DNA from: CAVZVW01 sp963778845
Lineage (GTDB): Bacteria > Actinomycetota > Actinomycetes > Actinomycetales > Kineosporiaceae
DNA: 64,000 nt
Reading direction: 5' to 3'
NCBI GenBank assembly: GCA_963778845.1
Contig: CAVZVW010000002.1
Span: 39,362-103,361 of the forward strand
Position numbers and translations under genes: made by a program. Positions 17,308 to 25,405 of the stretch are shown piece by piece (the stretch's first letter is position 1; every line of letters begins with the position of its first letter). The notes below the pieces were generated by a model. That model was not told the origin of the DNA. It saw nothing but the letters and a program-made list of their open reading frames with translations, and searched no databases.

Positions 17308-18744
17308 TCACCGTGCCGGGATGTCGAGCCTCCAGCACGTGCCTCGCCCGACCGAGGTCGCGACGAGGAGCTCAGCGCCCACACGGTCGGCGGCGTCGGT
17401 CATCAGCCGTAGCCCGAAGTGGCCCTCCGCTGGTGACTCCAGCCGCGGGGCGAGCTCGAAGCCGGCACCGTCGTCCCTGACCTCCAGACGGACGACGTCG
17501 CCGCGCGGCCCGAACGCGAAGCTGAGGGATACGACCACCTCTGCGGCCCCGGCATGGTGGTCGACGTTGCGCAGGCACTCCTGGGCGACCCGGAACGCCG
17601 CCTCGGCGCCGTCCTCGTCCAGTCGTTCCGCAGCGTCGGGATCCAGGTCGAGGACGACGTCCAGCCCCCGCCCGGTGAGCGTCCCCGCCAGGTCGGCGAG
17701 CCCGGCGCACAGCCCAGCCGAGCGCAGGTTCGGCGGGTAGATGTCCACGAGCAGAGACCGCAGCCCGCCGATGCTGCCTCGAACGGCCGCAGCCGACCCG
17801 CGCAGCCTGGAGGCGAGGTCGGTGCCTCCGAGCTGGGTGGCCTGCTCGGCCCCGCGCGACATCGACAGCGACACTGCCACGAGCTCCTGGACCACGCCGT
17901 CGTGCAGGGTCCCGGCGATCCGGCGACGCTCCTCCTGCGAGGCGTCGACCGCGCGCAGGATGAGCGACTCGCGCTGTGCCTGTGCGCGTCGAGCGCGGTC
18001 GACGAGCGTCCAGAGCAGAGGCATGAGGAGCACGAGGATCGCCGCAAGGCTACTGATCATGATTCCGGAGAACCCCCGCCAGAGCTCGTTCGTGCGGCTG
18101 CTCACCGTGTCGTAGCGGAAGTAGGTCTCGAAGAGCAGCGGCTCGTGGCTCGGCGTCCAGACCGGGCGGTAGACCTCGAGGAGCTTGTGCTGCGTGGTCT
18201 CGAACTGGTTCTCCGGCTTGCTGAGGTCACTGATCTCGGCTCGTGTCTGCGGAGTCGTCAGAGCCTCACGTTCCTCGGGACCGAAGTCGAACCGCATACC
18301 GACGACGCGCGACTCGTCGGAGTAGACGATGGTGCCGTCGGTTCGCCAGAGCTTCACCCTGACTAGAGCACCGTTGATCACGTGCTGGCGCACGACTGCG
18401 TCGAACGGTGCCAGTGCTGCGGGGTCTGCAGTGACCATCTTGTCGGTGAGTGCCGGCTGGACCACCGAGTCGGCGAGCAGGTCGGTGATCTGGGCCGCGT
18501 CGTGAACGGCTTGCAGCTCGGCGATCCGCCTGCTCGCAATCCCACTGACGATCCCGACAAGGATGATCACGGCCGCTGCCGCGGCTGCCACCTGGACCAT
18601 GACCCGCCTCAGGCGCACAGGGGCGTCGGCCTTCACCGGCCGGCTCGGTGCGTCCCGGCGAGTCAGGCTGACCCACACAGGGGCGATGGCCTCTGGCCCT
18701 ACCTGGGTGGCTGCCACAGGCGTAGAACCGGCATGCGTTCTCAC
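17308..18744 (-). CDS. NarL-type sensor histidine kinase, no adjacent response regulator
   Basis: A 478-residue membrane kinase: first helix about residues 48-70, extracytoplasmic sensor about 75-225, second helix about 226-250, HisKA_3 with phospho-acceptor His281 (RRIAGTLHDGVVQEL), and a C-terminal HATPase domain (AFRVAQECLRNVDHHA, VRDDGAGFE, GHFGLRLM). The cognate regulator should be a LuxR-type protein, but none lies within reach. The start is GTG with a GAGGCGG just upstream. It follows the Gly/Ser-rich secreted gene by 9 bp, so the two form an operon. Confidence 0.88.
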   Translation of the reverse strand: MRTHAGSTPVAATQVGPEAIAPVWVSLTRRDAPSRPVKADAPVRLRRVMVQVAAAAAAVIILVGIVSGIASRRIAELQAVHDAAQITDLLADSVVQPALTDKMVTADPAALAPFDAVVRQHVINGALVRVKLWRTDGTIVYSDESRVVGMRFDFGPEEREALTTPQTRAEISDLSKPENQFETTQHKLLEVYRPVWTPSHEPLLFETYFRYDTVSSRTNELWRGFSGIMISSLAAILVLLMPLLWTLVDRARRAQAQRESLILRAVDASQEERRRIAGTLHDGVVQELVAVSLSMSRGAEQATQLGGTDLASRLRGSAAAVRGSIGGLRSLLVDIYPPNLRSAGLCAGLADLAGTLTGRGLDVVLDLDPDAAERLDEDGAEAAFRVAQECLRNVDHHAGAAEVVVSLSFAFGPRGDVVRLEVRDDGAGFELAPRLESPAEGHFGLRLMTDAADRVGAELLVATSVGRGTCWRLDIPAR

Positions 18745-18753
18745 GGGACCGCC

Positions 18754-19224
18754 TCAATGATGGCCGGAGCCGTCGTGGCCACCGGAGCCCCCCTTGGAGC
18801 CGCCGGAGCCGCCTTTGGAACCGCTGGACCCACCGACCGAGCCGCCACCATGAGAATCACCGCTGCTGGTCGAGGGGGCGGTCTTTCCTGACCCCCCGTG
18901 GTCGTCCGCTCCTGAGGTGCTCGATCGCGACGGCGCTCCCCCCTTGTCGTCCCCGGGCTCGCTCCCTGCGCTTCCCGCGCTTCCCGACTGTCCGTCAGCG
19001 CCGCTGCTGCCTCGCCCTGAGTCGGGACCCGACGTCGATTCGCTGCCGGTGGGTTCGGCGTCGACGACCCGCAGCTCGGAGTCCCCGACCTCCTGAACCA
19101 GGGGGGCACCCGCCGGCACCTGGACCGGCAGCCGGTGACTGAACGACGGGTTCCCCGCCAGGCCGAAGACCGCAGGCATGACCGCGACGCCCGCGGCGAC
19201 CGCGAAGATGAGTGTGCGGTTCAT
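18754..19224 (-). CDS. Gly/Ser-rich secreted or membrane-anchored protein
   Basis: A 156-residue protein with an N-terminal signal or anchor (TLIFAVAAGVAVMPAVFGLAG), a short ordered stretch (LPVQVPAGAPLVQEVGDSELRVVDAEP) and then about 100 residues of Ser, Gly and Asp ending in repeated SGGSKGG and a terminal HDGSGHH. The His-rich end might bind metal, but that is speculation. The ATG at 19224 is preferred because GGAGG lies 6 nt upstream; the ATG two codons earlier abuts it. It is co-directional with the histidine kinase 9 bp downstream, so it may be a partner in sensing. I do not recognise the family. Confidence 0.7.
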   Translation of the reverse strand: MNRTLIFAVAAGVAVMPAVFGLAGNPSFSHRLPVQVPAGAPLVQEVGDSELRVVDAEPTGSESTSGPDSGRGSSGADGQSGSAGSAGSEPGDDKGGAPSRSSTSGADDHGGSGKTAPSTSSGDSHGGGSVGGSSGSKGGSGGSKGGSGGHDGSGHH

Positions 19225-19519
19225 CGCCATCCTCCAACCCGCAGCGCCCGCCCCGGCAGTCCGTCGATACGCTTACCGCGCAGTTCGGCTGCCTCAACCG
19301 GCGGTCACCGGGACCGCCTTACATGGACGATGTCCCACCCGGCGGGCGCCGCACCATAGACCGTTGGTGCTAGTACCCGGTGGCCTCGCCCTCCCGCCGG
19401 CGGGGTGGCCCTCACCTCGCCGTCCGGAAGGCCCCTCGACGTGCGGGGCTCCCGAGGTCCGGGTGGTCGCTTTCGGTACTCGTGCTGTCGACTTCCGGGG
19501 AGTCCGGGGCTGCCGCGCA

Positions 19520-19583
19520 CCCGGGCACACACGCGGACACCCCGGGCACACACGCGGACACCCCGGGCACACACGCGGACACC
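19520..19583. repeat. 21-bp tandem repeat x3
   Basis: Three near-perfect copies of a unit containing GGGCACACACGCGGACAC, with a 21-bp period. Confidence 0.85.
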
Positions 19584-19635
19584 CGGACAGGCGGGTCGTT
19601 GGCACCATGGGTGCCGGGCGCCCACGTTTTCGAGA

Positions 19636-19925
19636 CGCTTTGCATTGCACGCAGATCCGCAACGGCCGGTCGTAGCTGCGAGTCACCCGAGCTACCCGAG
19701 TCGCCTCGACCCAGCCGACTCGTTGGTGTTGATCCTGAGACATGGTGTCGATCGTGAGACGCGCGGCGCAGCAAGTCGGTCAGGGGGTCTCACGATCACC
19801 ACCCTTCTGGTGAGGCCTCACGATCGACCGCGGCTCGGTCGCCCACATTGCGTATACGCGTGCAGAGCCCAATGCCGAGCTGCGCCCGCAGCGGCCCGTT
19901 GCGGATCTGCGTGCAGAGCAAAGCA
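19636..19925. repeat. Inverted-repeat element, copy 2 (290 bp)
   Basis: Left unit 19636-19663 (CGCTTTGC, middle TGCACGC, end CCGCAAC) and inverted right unit 19898-19925 (GTTGCGG, then GCGTGCA, end GCAAAGCA). A degenerate inverted unit lies at 19847-19874 and a half unit outside at 20086-20101. Confidence 0.7.
19731..19825. repeat. Nested GATCGTGAGAC inverted repeats
   Basis: GATCCTGAGAC (19731) and GATCGTGAGAC (19750) on the left face GTCTCACGATC (19787, an exact reverse complement) and GCCTCACGATC (19815) on the right. They lie inside element copy 2. They could be binding sites or the remains of insertion-sequence ends. Confidence 0.6.
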
Positions 19926-20151
19926 TGGAGCACCGGCACCCGGTGGGGTCGCTTCAGCGTCGTGTGGCCTGACCGGTCTCGCCCGTATCGCCGGCGGGGT
20001 GGCCGGATCGCCGGCGCGGGGCCGGGGTCTCGCCGCGAACCGGCGGCGGAGGGCGAGTGAGCGGGCCAGCCACTCACGCACGGTGGTTGCGTATATGCGT
20101 GGGACGGCGCCGCGCGGCTGAACGCCAGAGCGGCCGACGGATGGCGGGCGG

Positions 20152-20196
20152 GTCCGGCAGGTCCGGCAGGTCCGGCAGGTCCGGCAGGTCCGGCAG
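20152..20196. repeat. 9-bp tandem repeat x5
   Basis: Five exact copies of GTCCGGCAG just beyond the 3' end of pyrE. Confidence 0.9.
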
Positions 20197-20214
20197 GCCG
20201 GCGTGCGGACGACG

Positions 20215-20760
20215 TCAGGCGAGCCCGAGGTCCGTCAGGTCGAAGACGGATCTGTACGGCAGGCCGGCAGCCTCCACGGCTTCGCGCGCGCCCGTACCCC
20301 GGTCGACGATGACGGCGACGCCGACCACCTCGGCCGACGCCGAGCGCAGAGCCTCGACCGCGAGCAGCACCGATCCCCCGGTGGTGGACGTGTCCTCGAC
20401 CGCCACGACGCGTCGGCCGGCGACGTCAGGGCCCTCGATCCGCCGTTGCATGCCGTGGGCCTTCAGCTCCTTGCGCACGACGAAGGCGTCCAGGCGACCG
20501 CCCCTGGCCGCGGCAGCGTGGAGCATCGCAGAGGCCACGGGGTCGGCCCCCATCGTCAGGCCGCCCGCGGCCTCGACGTCCCAGTCGCCCACCAGGTCCA
20601 GCATCGCCGAACCCACGAGCGGGGCCGCAGCGGCGTCCAACGTCACCCGGCGGAGGTCGACGTAGTAGTCGGCCTCCCGGCCACTGGCCAAGGTGACCTT
20701 GCCATGCACCACAGCAAGGTCACGGATCAGCGCGAGCAGCCTCGCAGTCGGCTCGACCAC
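20215..20760 (-). CDS. pyrE: orotate phosphoribosyltransferase
   Basis: A 181-residue type I phosphoribosyltransferase converting orotate and PRPP to orotidine monophosphate in pyrimidine synthesis. The PRPP-binding motif VVAVEDTSTTGGS is at residues 118-130; the N-terminal GKVTLASGREADYYVDLRR and VRKELKAHG fit OPRTase. The start is GTG at 20760, with a TAGGGT box 7 nt upstream and no ribosome binding site, so probably leaderless. The SDR gene lies 10 bp upstream on the same strand, so this promoter would sit in the SDR 3' end. Confidence 0.93.
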   Translation of the reverse strand: MVEPTARLLALIRDLAVVHGKVTLASGREADYYVDLRRVTLDAAAAPLVGSAMLDLVGDWDVEAAGGLTMGADPVASAMLHAAAARGGRLDAFVVRKELKAHGMQRRIEGPDVAGRRVVAVEDTSTTGGSVLLAVEALRSASAEVVGVAVIVDRGTGAREAVEAAGLPYRSVFDLTDLGLA

Positions 20761-20767
20761 GCATCAC

Positions 20768-20773
20768 ACCCTA
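20768..20773 (-). promoter_or_regulatory. -10 box, probable leaderless promoter of pyrE
   Basis: TAGGGT on the minus strand, 7 nt before the GTG start at 20760, overlapping the end of the SDR gene. Confidence 0.5.
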
Positions 20774-21601
20774 GGCCGGTGACGCCCCAGCCGTTGAGCG
20801 GCGTCGGCGACGGCGCGCGCTGCGGCGGCCGAGCAGCGCGTCGACGGCGCGGATCGGCGCCAAACGAAGGATGACCACCGCGAACCGATAGCGCCGGCTG
20901 GGGATGCTCACCACTCGCCCAGCCTCCACGTCCACCAGGCAGTGCGCGACCACGGCGGCCGAGGAGAGCCACGCGAACCTCGGGATCGCCGACGCCTTCA
21001 TTCCCGCGCGCTCGTGGAACTCGGTCCGCACGAACCCCGGGCACACGACCGTGGCACCCACCCCGGTACCGGTGGTCTGGCTGTGGACACCGCGCGTGAA
21101 CGCGGTCAGCCAGCTCTTGGCGGCGGAGTATGTCCCGGTCGGGAGAAAGCCTGCTACGGACGACACGGTGACCAGGTGCCCCCTCCCCCGGCGAAGCATG
21201 CCGGGCAGCGCGGCATGGGTGAGCACCAGGACGGAGCGCACCAGGACGTCGAGGAGCCCGAGCTCGTCGTCCAGCTCACGGGACGCGAAGTGCCCCCTCA
21301 GGGTGAGGCCCGCGTTGCACACGAGGACGTCGACGGCGCGGTCGCCGTCGCGCAGCCGCTCGGCTACGCCGGACACGGCCACGGGGTCGGCCAGGTCCGC
21401 CGCGAGCACCTCGACGGCTACCCCGTGATCGCCGCGGAGACGCTGCGCGACCGACTCCAGGCGCGCGACGTCACGCGAGACGAGTACGAGGTTCAGCCCG
21501 CGCGCGGCGAGGGCCTCGGCGAAGGCTGTGCCGATGCCGGAGGACGCCCCGGTGACGAGCGCGGTGTCACCTGGGCGCAATCGGGACCCCATGGCCCCCA
21601 C
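20771..21601 (-). CDS. short-chain dehydrogenase/reductase
   Basis: A 276-residue classical SDR: cofactor motif TGASSGIG (17-24), NAG at about 96-98, and catalytic Ser147/148, Tyr158 and Lys162 (VTVSSVAG, TYSAAKSW). The Arg in VSRD after strand 2 favours NADP(H). The C-terminus carries a run of Arg residues. The substrate is unknown; relatives are often annotated as ketoacyl-ACP reductase or DltE-like. The GTG at 21601 has AGGAGG 4 nt upstream; an ATG at 21592 is the alternative. Confidence 0.88.
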   Translation of the reverse strand: MGAMGSRLRPGDTALVTGASSGIGTAFAEALAARGLNLVLVSRDVARLESVAQRLRGDHGVAVEVLAADLADPVAVSGVAERLRDGDRAVDVLVCNAGLTLRGHFASRELDDELGLLDVLVRSVLVLTHAALPGMLRRGRGHLVTVSSVAGFLPTGTYSAAKSWLTAFTRGVHSQTTGTGVGATVVCPGFVRTEFHERAGMKASAIPRFAWLSSAAVVAHCLVDVEAGRVVSIPSRRYRFAVVILRLAPIRAVDALLGRRSARRRRRRSTAGASPA

Positions 21602-21702
21602 GAGCCCTCCTCGCGGTCGCGTAACGTCGCCGGTGCGACCCTACGCGTCGCCAGAGCGTCATGTCGGTGCTGTGGCACCTCGGAAGGGGAAGGTGAGGCG
21701 AC

Positions 21703-22998
21703 GTGGTCGGCCAGATCGCCGTCGTCGGTGCGTTCATCATCATCGGCGGCTGCTTCGCAGCCGTCGAGATCGCCCTCATCTCGCTGAGGCCGGGGCAGGT
21801 GCGCCGCCTCGTGGCCGAGGACCCGCGCGGCATTCGGGTGGAACGACTCGTCGCCCAGCCGAACCGGTTCCTGTCGGCGAGCCAGATCGGGGTCACCCTC
21901 GCGGGCTTCCTGTCCTCGGCCTTCGGCGCGGTGACGTTCGCGGCCCCGGTCAGCCGGCTCCTGACGGGGATCGGCCTGTCCGCGAGGGCCTCGGACGCGG
22001 TCGCCGTCGTGCTCGTCACGGCCATGATCGCCTACGTCTCCCTCGTGGTGGGGGAGCTGGCCCCGAAGCGGATCGGGCTGCAGCGGGCCGAGGCGATCTC
22101 CGTGTTCGCGGCCGGCCCGATCGACGCGATCGCTACGGCCGTGCGGCCGGTCATCTGGCTGCTCGGCCGCAGCAGCGACATCGTCGTCCGCCTTCTGGGG
22201 TCGGACCCGCGCAAGGGCCGGGAGGAGGTGACCGAGCAGGAGATCCGCGATCTCGTCGCCCACAATGCCGACCTCACCCGTGACGAGCGCCGCCTGATCG
22301 CCGACGTCCTCGACGCCGGCGACCGCCCGATCCGCGAGGTCATGGTGCCCCGACTCGACGTCGACGCGCTGGCGGGCAGCCTCACGCTCGCCGAGGCGGT
22401 GATGGCGGTCGAGAAGCTGCCCCACTCCCGGTACCCCGTGGTAGACGGCGGGCTGGACGACGTCGTCGGCTTCGTGCACGTGCGCGACCTGCGGACCCGC
22501 GGCACCGCCGAGCACATGCAAGGGCGGCTGCGCGACGTCGCCCGGCCCGTCATGCGGTTGCCCGACAGCCGCCGCGCACTGCCTGCGTTGGCCGAGATGC
22601 GTCGCGAGGGCGCCCAGCTGGCAGTCGTCGTGGACGAGTACGGCGGCGGCGCCGGGATCGTCACGCTGGAGGATCTGATCGAGGAGCTCGTGGGCGACAT
22701 CACCGACGAGTTCGACCCCGCGCGCGAGCCTCGCGCCGGCGAGGCCCCGGAGGGCCCGCGGCCCCTGCCCGAGGGCCCCGTCGACGCGCAGCTGCGCCTG
22801 GACGAGTTCGAGGAGGAGACCGGTCTGCGGCTGCCGGACGGTCCGTACGACACCGCGGCCGGCTGGCTCGTCGCCGCCCTCGGCCGCATCCCCGTCATGG
22901 GCGACCACGCCGACTGCGGCGACGTCCGCGTCACTGTCGCGCAGATGCGTGCGCGCAGGGTGGAGCGAGTCACGTTGACTGTCCGGGCCGGAGGGTAG
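21703..22998 (+). CDS. CNNM/CorC (hemolysin-C-type) membrane protein with CBS pair
   Basis: A 431-residue protein: N-terminal CNNM transmembrane domain with about three helices (AVVGAFIIIGGCFAAVEIALISL, GVTLAGFLSSAFGAVTFAAP, AVVLVTAMIAYVSLVVGELAPKR), a CBS-domain pair about 205-320 (VMVPRLDVDALAGSLTLAEAV, LAVVVDEYGGGAGIVTLEDLIEELVGDI) and a C-terminal CorC_HlyC domain. The family is linked to Mg2+/Co2+ homeostasis; calling it a hemolysin is historical. The start is GTG. The leaderless xth gene follows 9 bp downstream. Confidence 0.92.
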   Translation: MVGQIAVVGAFIIIGGCFAAVEIALISLRPGQVRRLVAEDPRGIRVERLVAQPNRFLSASQIGVTLAGFLSSAFGAVTFAAPVSRLLTGIGLSARASDAVAVVLVTAMIAYVSLVVGELAPKRIGLQRAEAISVFAAGPIDAIATAVRPVIWLLGRSSDIVVRLLGSDPRKGREEVTEQEIRDLVAHNADLTRDERRLIADVLDAGDRPIREVMVPRLDVDALAGSLTLAEAVMAVEKLPHSRYPVVDGGLDDVVGFVHVRDLRTRGTAEHMQGRLRDVARPVMRLPDSRRALPALAEMRREGAQLAVVVDEYGGGAGIVTLEDLIEELVGDITDEFDPAREPRAGEAPEGPRPLPEGPVDAQLRLDEFEEETGLRLPDGPYDTAAGWLVAALGRIPVMGDHADCGDVRVTVAQMRARRVERVTLTVRAGG

Positions 22999-23001
22999 CC
23001 T
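22996..23001 (+). promoter_or_regulatory. -10 box, probable leaderless promoter of xth
   Basis: TAGCCT, overlapping the CNNM stop codon, 6 nt before the GTG start of exonuclease III at 23008. Confidence 0.5.
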
Positions 23002-23007
23002 CACCGC

Positions 23008-23796
23008 GTGCGCCTGGCGACATGGAACGTGAACTCGATCCGAGCCCGGACCGACCGCGTGGTGGCGTGGCTCGAGCACAGCGACGTCGACGTCGTCGCG
23101 CTGCAGGAGACCAAGTGCAGGGAGGACCAGTTCCCCTACCTGTCCTTCCAGGCGGCCGGGTATGAGGCCGTCCACCTGGGCACGTCCCAGTGGAACGGCG
23201 TCGCCGTCCTCTCCCGCGTGGGGATCGAGGACGTCGCACAGGGCTTCCCGGGGATGCCGGCCTGGGGCGACCCGCCGGTCCCGGAGGCCCGGGCGCTCGG
23301 GGCGACGTGCGGCGGGGTCCGGGTCTGGAGCCTCTACATCCCGAACGGCCGCGACCTGGCCGACCCGCACCTGGCGTACAAGCTCGACTGGCTGGCCCAG
23401 CTGCGCGAGGCGGGGTCGGCATGGCTGGCCGCGGACCCGGGCGCCCAGATAGCCCTGGTCGGGGACTGGAACGTCGCGCCCCAGGACGAGGACGTGTGGG
23501 ACATGTCCGTGTTCCAGACGTCCACCCACGTCTCACCGCCAGAGCGCGCAGCGTTCCGGGGCGTTGTCGACGCGGGGTTCGCCGACGTCGTGCGCCCGTA
23601 CGCCCCCGGACCCGGCACGTACACGTACTGGGACTACACGCAGCTGCGGTTCCCTCGCAAGGAGGGCATGCGCATCGACTTCGTCCTGGCGTCGCCGGCC
23701 CTCGCCGCCCGCGTGAGCGGGGCGATGATCGACCGCGAGGCCCGCAAGGGAAAGGGCGCCAGCGACCACGCTCCCGTGGTCGTCGACCTCAGCTGA
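23008..23796 (+). CDS. xth: exodeoxyribonuclease III / AP endonuclease
   Basis: A 262-residue EEP-fold nuclease for base excision repair. Landmarks: MRLATWNVNSIRAR at the start, LQETKCRE with metal ligand Glu34, GDWNVAP (Asp/Asn of the active site, near 150), FVLASPALA, and SDHAPVVVDL at 252-261 with catalytic Asp253/His254. GTG start with a likely leaderless promoter. It overlaps the convergent double-ATPase gene by 8 bp. Confidence 0.94.
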   Translation: MRLATWNVNSIRARTDRVVAWLEHSDVDVVALQETKCREDQFPYLSFQAAGYEAVHLGTSQWNGVAVLSRVGIEDVAQGFPGMPAWGDPPVPEARALGATCGGVRVWSLYIPNGRDLADPHLAYKLDWLAQLREAGSAWLAADPGAQIALVGDWNVAPQDEDVWDMSVFQTSTHVSPPERAAFRGVVDAGFADVVRPYAPGPGTYTYWDYTQLRFPRKEGMRIDFVLASPALAARVSGAMIDREARKGKGASDHAPVVVDLS

Positions 23797-25405
23797 GGTG
23801 CGCCTCGAGGTCGAGCACGCGGTCGGCGACCGCGACCAGCACCGGGTCGTGGCTTGCCACGACGAGCGTGGTCCCCTTGGCAGCCGCCGTTGCCAGGACG
23901 CCGGCCAGCTGCTCCGCGCCCGCCTCGTCCAGCTGCGCGCTCGGCTCGTCGAGAACCACGAGGCGGGCTCCCACCGCGAGCGCCCGAGCAACGGCGACCC
24001 TCTGGCGCTCGCCACCGGACAGGGTCGCGACGTTGCGGTGGGCGACGGAGGCGACGCCGATGGCGTGCAGACCTACGACGTCGGCCTCCCGCTGAGAGGG
24101 CTGCCCGCGCACGGCACGGGCCAGCTCGAGGTTCGCCACGGCGTCCACCGTCTCGGCAAGGTGAACCTGCTGAAGCACGACAGCCGCGCACTCGCGACGC
24201 AGCCGAGCAAGCCCTGCCCGGTCGAGCGTGGCCAGGTCTGCGCCGGCGACGCAGACCGTCCCGGTGTCGGGTCGCTCGAGCCCGACCAGCACCCGCAGCA
24301 GCGTGCTCTTCCCCGTGCCGGACCTGCCGCGGACGACGAGCAGCCGGCCCTCCTCGACGTCGAGGTCCAGCCCCTCGAGAACGCAACGCCCGCCGTAGGC
24401 CAACCCGATCCCGCGCATCCGCACGAGCGGGGCACACCCGATCCCCGGACGGGGGTCGACCGGCTCGGCGGGCTCGTGGGTGGGACCGCGGGAAGGCACC
24501 GGCTCGGCGGTGGCGACCGGTCCACCCGGCACGGGCGTCAGCACCACCGAGGCCCCCGCGCGACGTACGCCCATCGTCTCCGGCATCCCGACAGCCCGCC
24601 GCAGCGGCTCCGGCAGCCGCAGCCACCCGCGGTCGTCGACCACGAGGAACTCCTCCGGCGAGACGGGCGTCGGGTTCCCGGACAGCCAGGTCTCGCTGAT
24701 CCGCCCGTCTCGAATGCGCACGACGCGGTCGGCCACCCGAGCCGCCCGGCGGTCGTGCGTCACCAGCACCAGGGCCGCTCCCGCCGAGGCGACCGCGTCA
24801 GCGAGCGCGTCGTAGACCGCGTCGGCCGTCACGGCGTCGAGCTCGCCGGTGGGCTCGTCAGCGAGCACGAGAGCCGGCCCGTGCGCCAGGGCGGCGGCGA
24901 CTGCCACACGCTGGGCCTCCCCGCCGGAGAGGGTGGACGGCGCGCGGTTCCACAGGTGGTCGACCCGAAGGTTCGTCAGCGCCGACATGGCTGCTTCCCG
25001 GGCCGGCGCGGGGCCGGTGCCGGCCAGTCGCAGCTGGAGTGCGACGTTGCCGACGACGTCCAGCTCGGGTCGAAGGGTGCGGGCGGGGTGCTGGTCCACC
25101 CAGCCGAGGCGCCGCGCCCTCCACGCTGCCAGCTCCCGGCGGGCGGCCGCGGCCAGGTCGGTGCCGGCGACCATCGCCCGGCCGGCCGACAGTGCCTGCT
25201 CGCCGGCCAGCACCCGCAGGAGCGTCGTCTTCCCCGACCCGTTGGGGCCGTGGACCACCACGCGCTCGCCCACCCCGACTGCCAGCGTCAGGCCGCGCAG
25301 GGCCGCGACGGCGCCGCCGCCGGGTAGCGGGTGCAGGCAGAACGCGTCCCGCACATCGACGACAGGGCCTGCGGCGTCGGCGTGTTCTGCAGCAACGGCC
25401 GTCAC
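23789..25405 (-). CDS. fused double-ATPase ABC protein with AbrB-like linker
   Basis: A 538-residue protein with two MacB-type ATPase domains. First: Walker A GPNGSGKTT (53-61), LSGGEAQRV (159-167), LADEPTGELD. Second: GRSGTGKST (360-368), LSGGERQRV and VLDEPSAQLDE. Between them, residues 253-290 (FLVVDDRGWLRLPEPLRRAV, then GASVVLTP) again resemble an AbrB-type hairpin, as in the ATPase at 4.6-5.5 kb. The GTG start at 25405 overlaps the permease stop (GTGA). In effect it fuses the two ATPases that are separate genes in the first system. Confidence 0.9.
   Translation of the reverse strand: MTAVAAEHADAAGPVVDVRDAFCLHPLPGGGAVAALRGLTLAVGVGERVVVHGPNGSGKTTLLRVLAGEQALSAGRAMVAGTDLAAAARRELAAWRARRLGWVDQHPARTLRPELDVVGNVALQLRLAGTGPAPAREAAMSALTNLRVDHLWNRAPSTLSGGEAQRVAVAAALAHGPALVLADEPTGELDAVTADAVYDALADAVASAGAALVLVTHDRRAARVADRVVRIRDGRISETWLSGNPTPVSPEEFLVVDDRGWLRLPEPLRRAVGMPETMGVRRAGASVVLTPVPGGPVATAEPVPSRGPTHEPAEPVDPRPGIGCAPLVRMRGIGLAYGGRCVLEGLDLDVEEGRLLVVRGRSGTGKSTLLRVLVGLERPDTGTVCVAGADLATLDRAGLARLRRECAAVVLQQVHLAETVDAVANLELARAVRGQPSQREADVVGLHAIGVASVAHRNVATLSGGERQRVAVARALAVGARLVVLDEPSAQLDEAGAEQLAGVLATAAAKGTTLVVASHDPVLVAVADRVLDLEAHLS

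Larger units (their letters stand above)
19225..20214. other. Gene-free, repeat-dense gap (990 bp)
   Basis: Between the secreted gene and pyrE I see no convincing gene. The gap holds a 21-bp tandem repeat, the inverted-repeat element with internal copies, nested GATCGTGAGAC motifs, a further half unit at 20086, and a 9-bp tandem repeat. Confidence 0.75.

Noticed and set aside
19731..19825. Insertion sequence or transposase remnant
   Set aside because: The nested repeats could be IS ends, but no transposase-like codons are visible on either strand, so I report only the motif.
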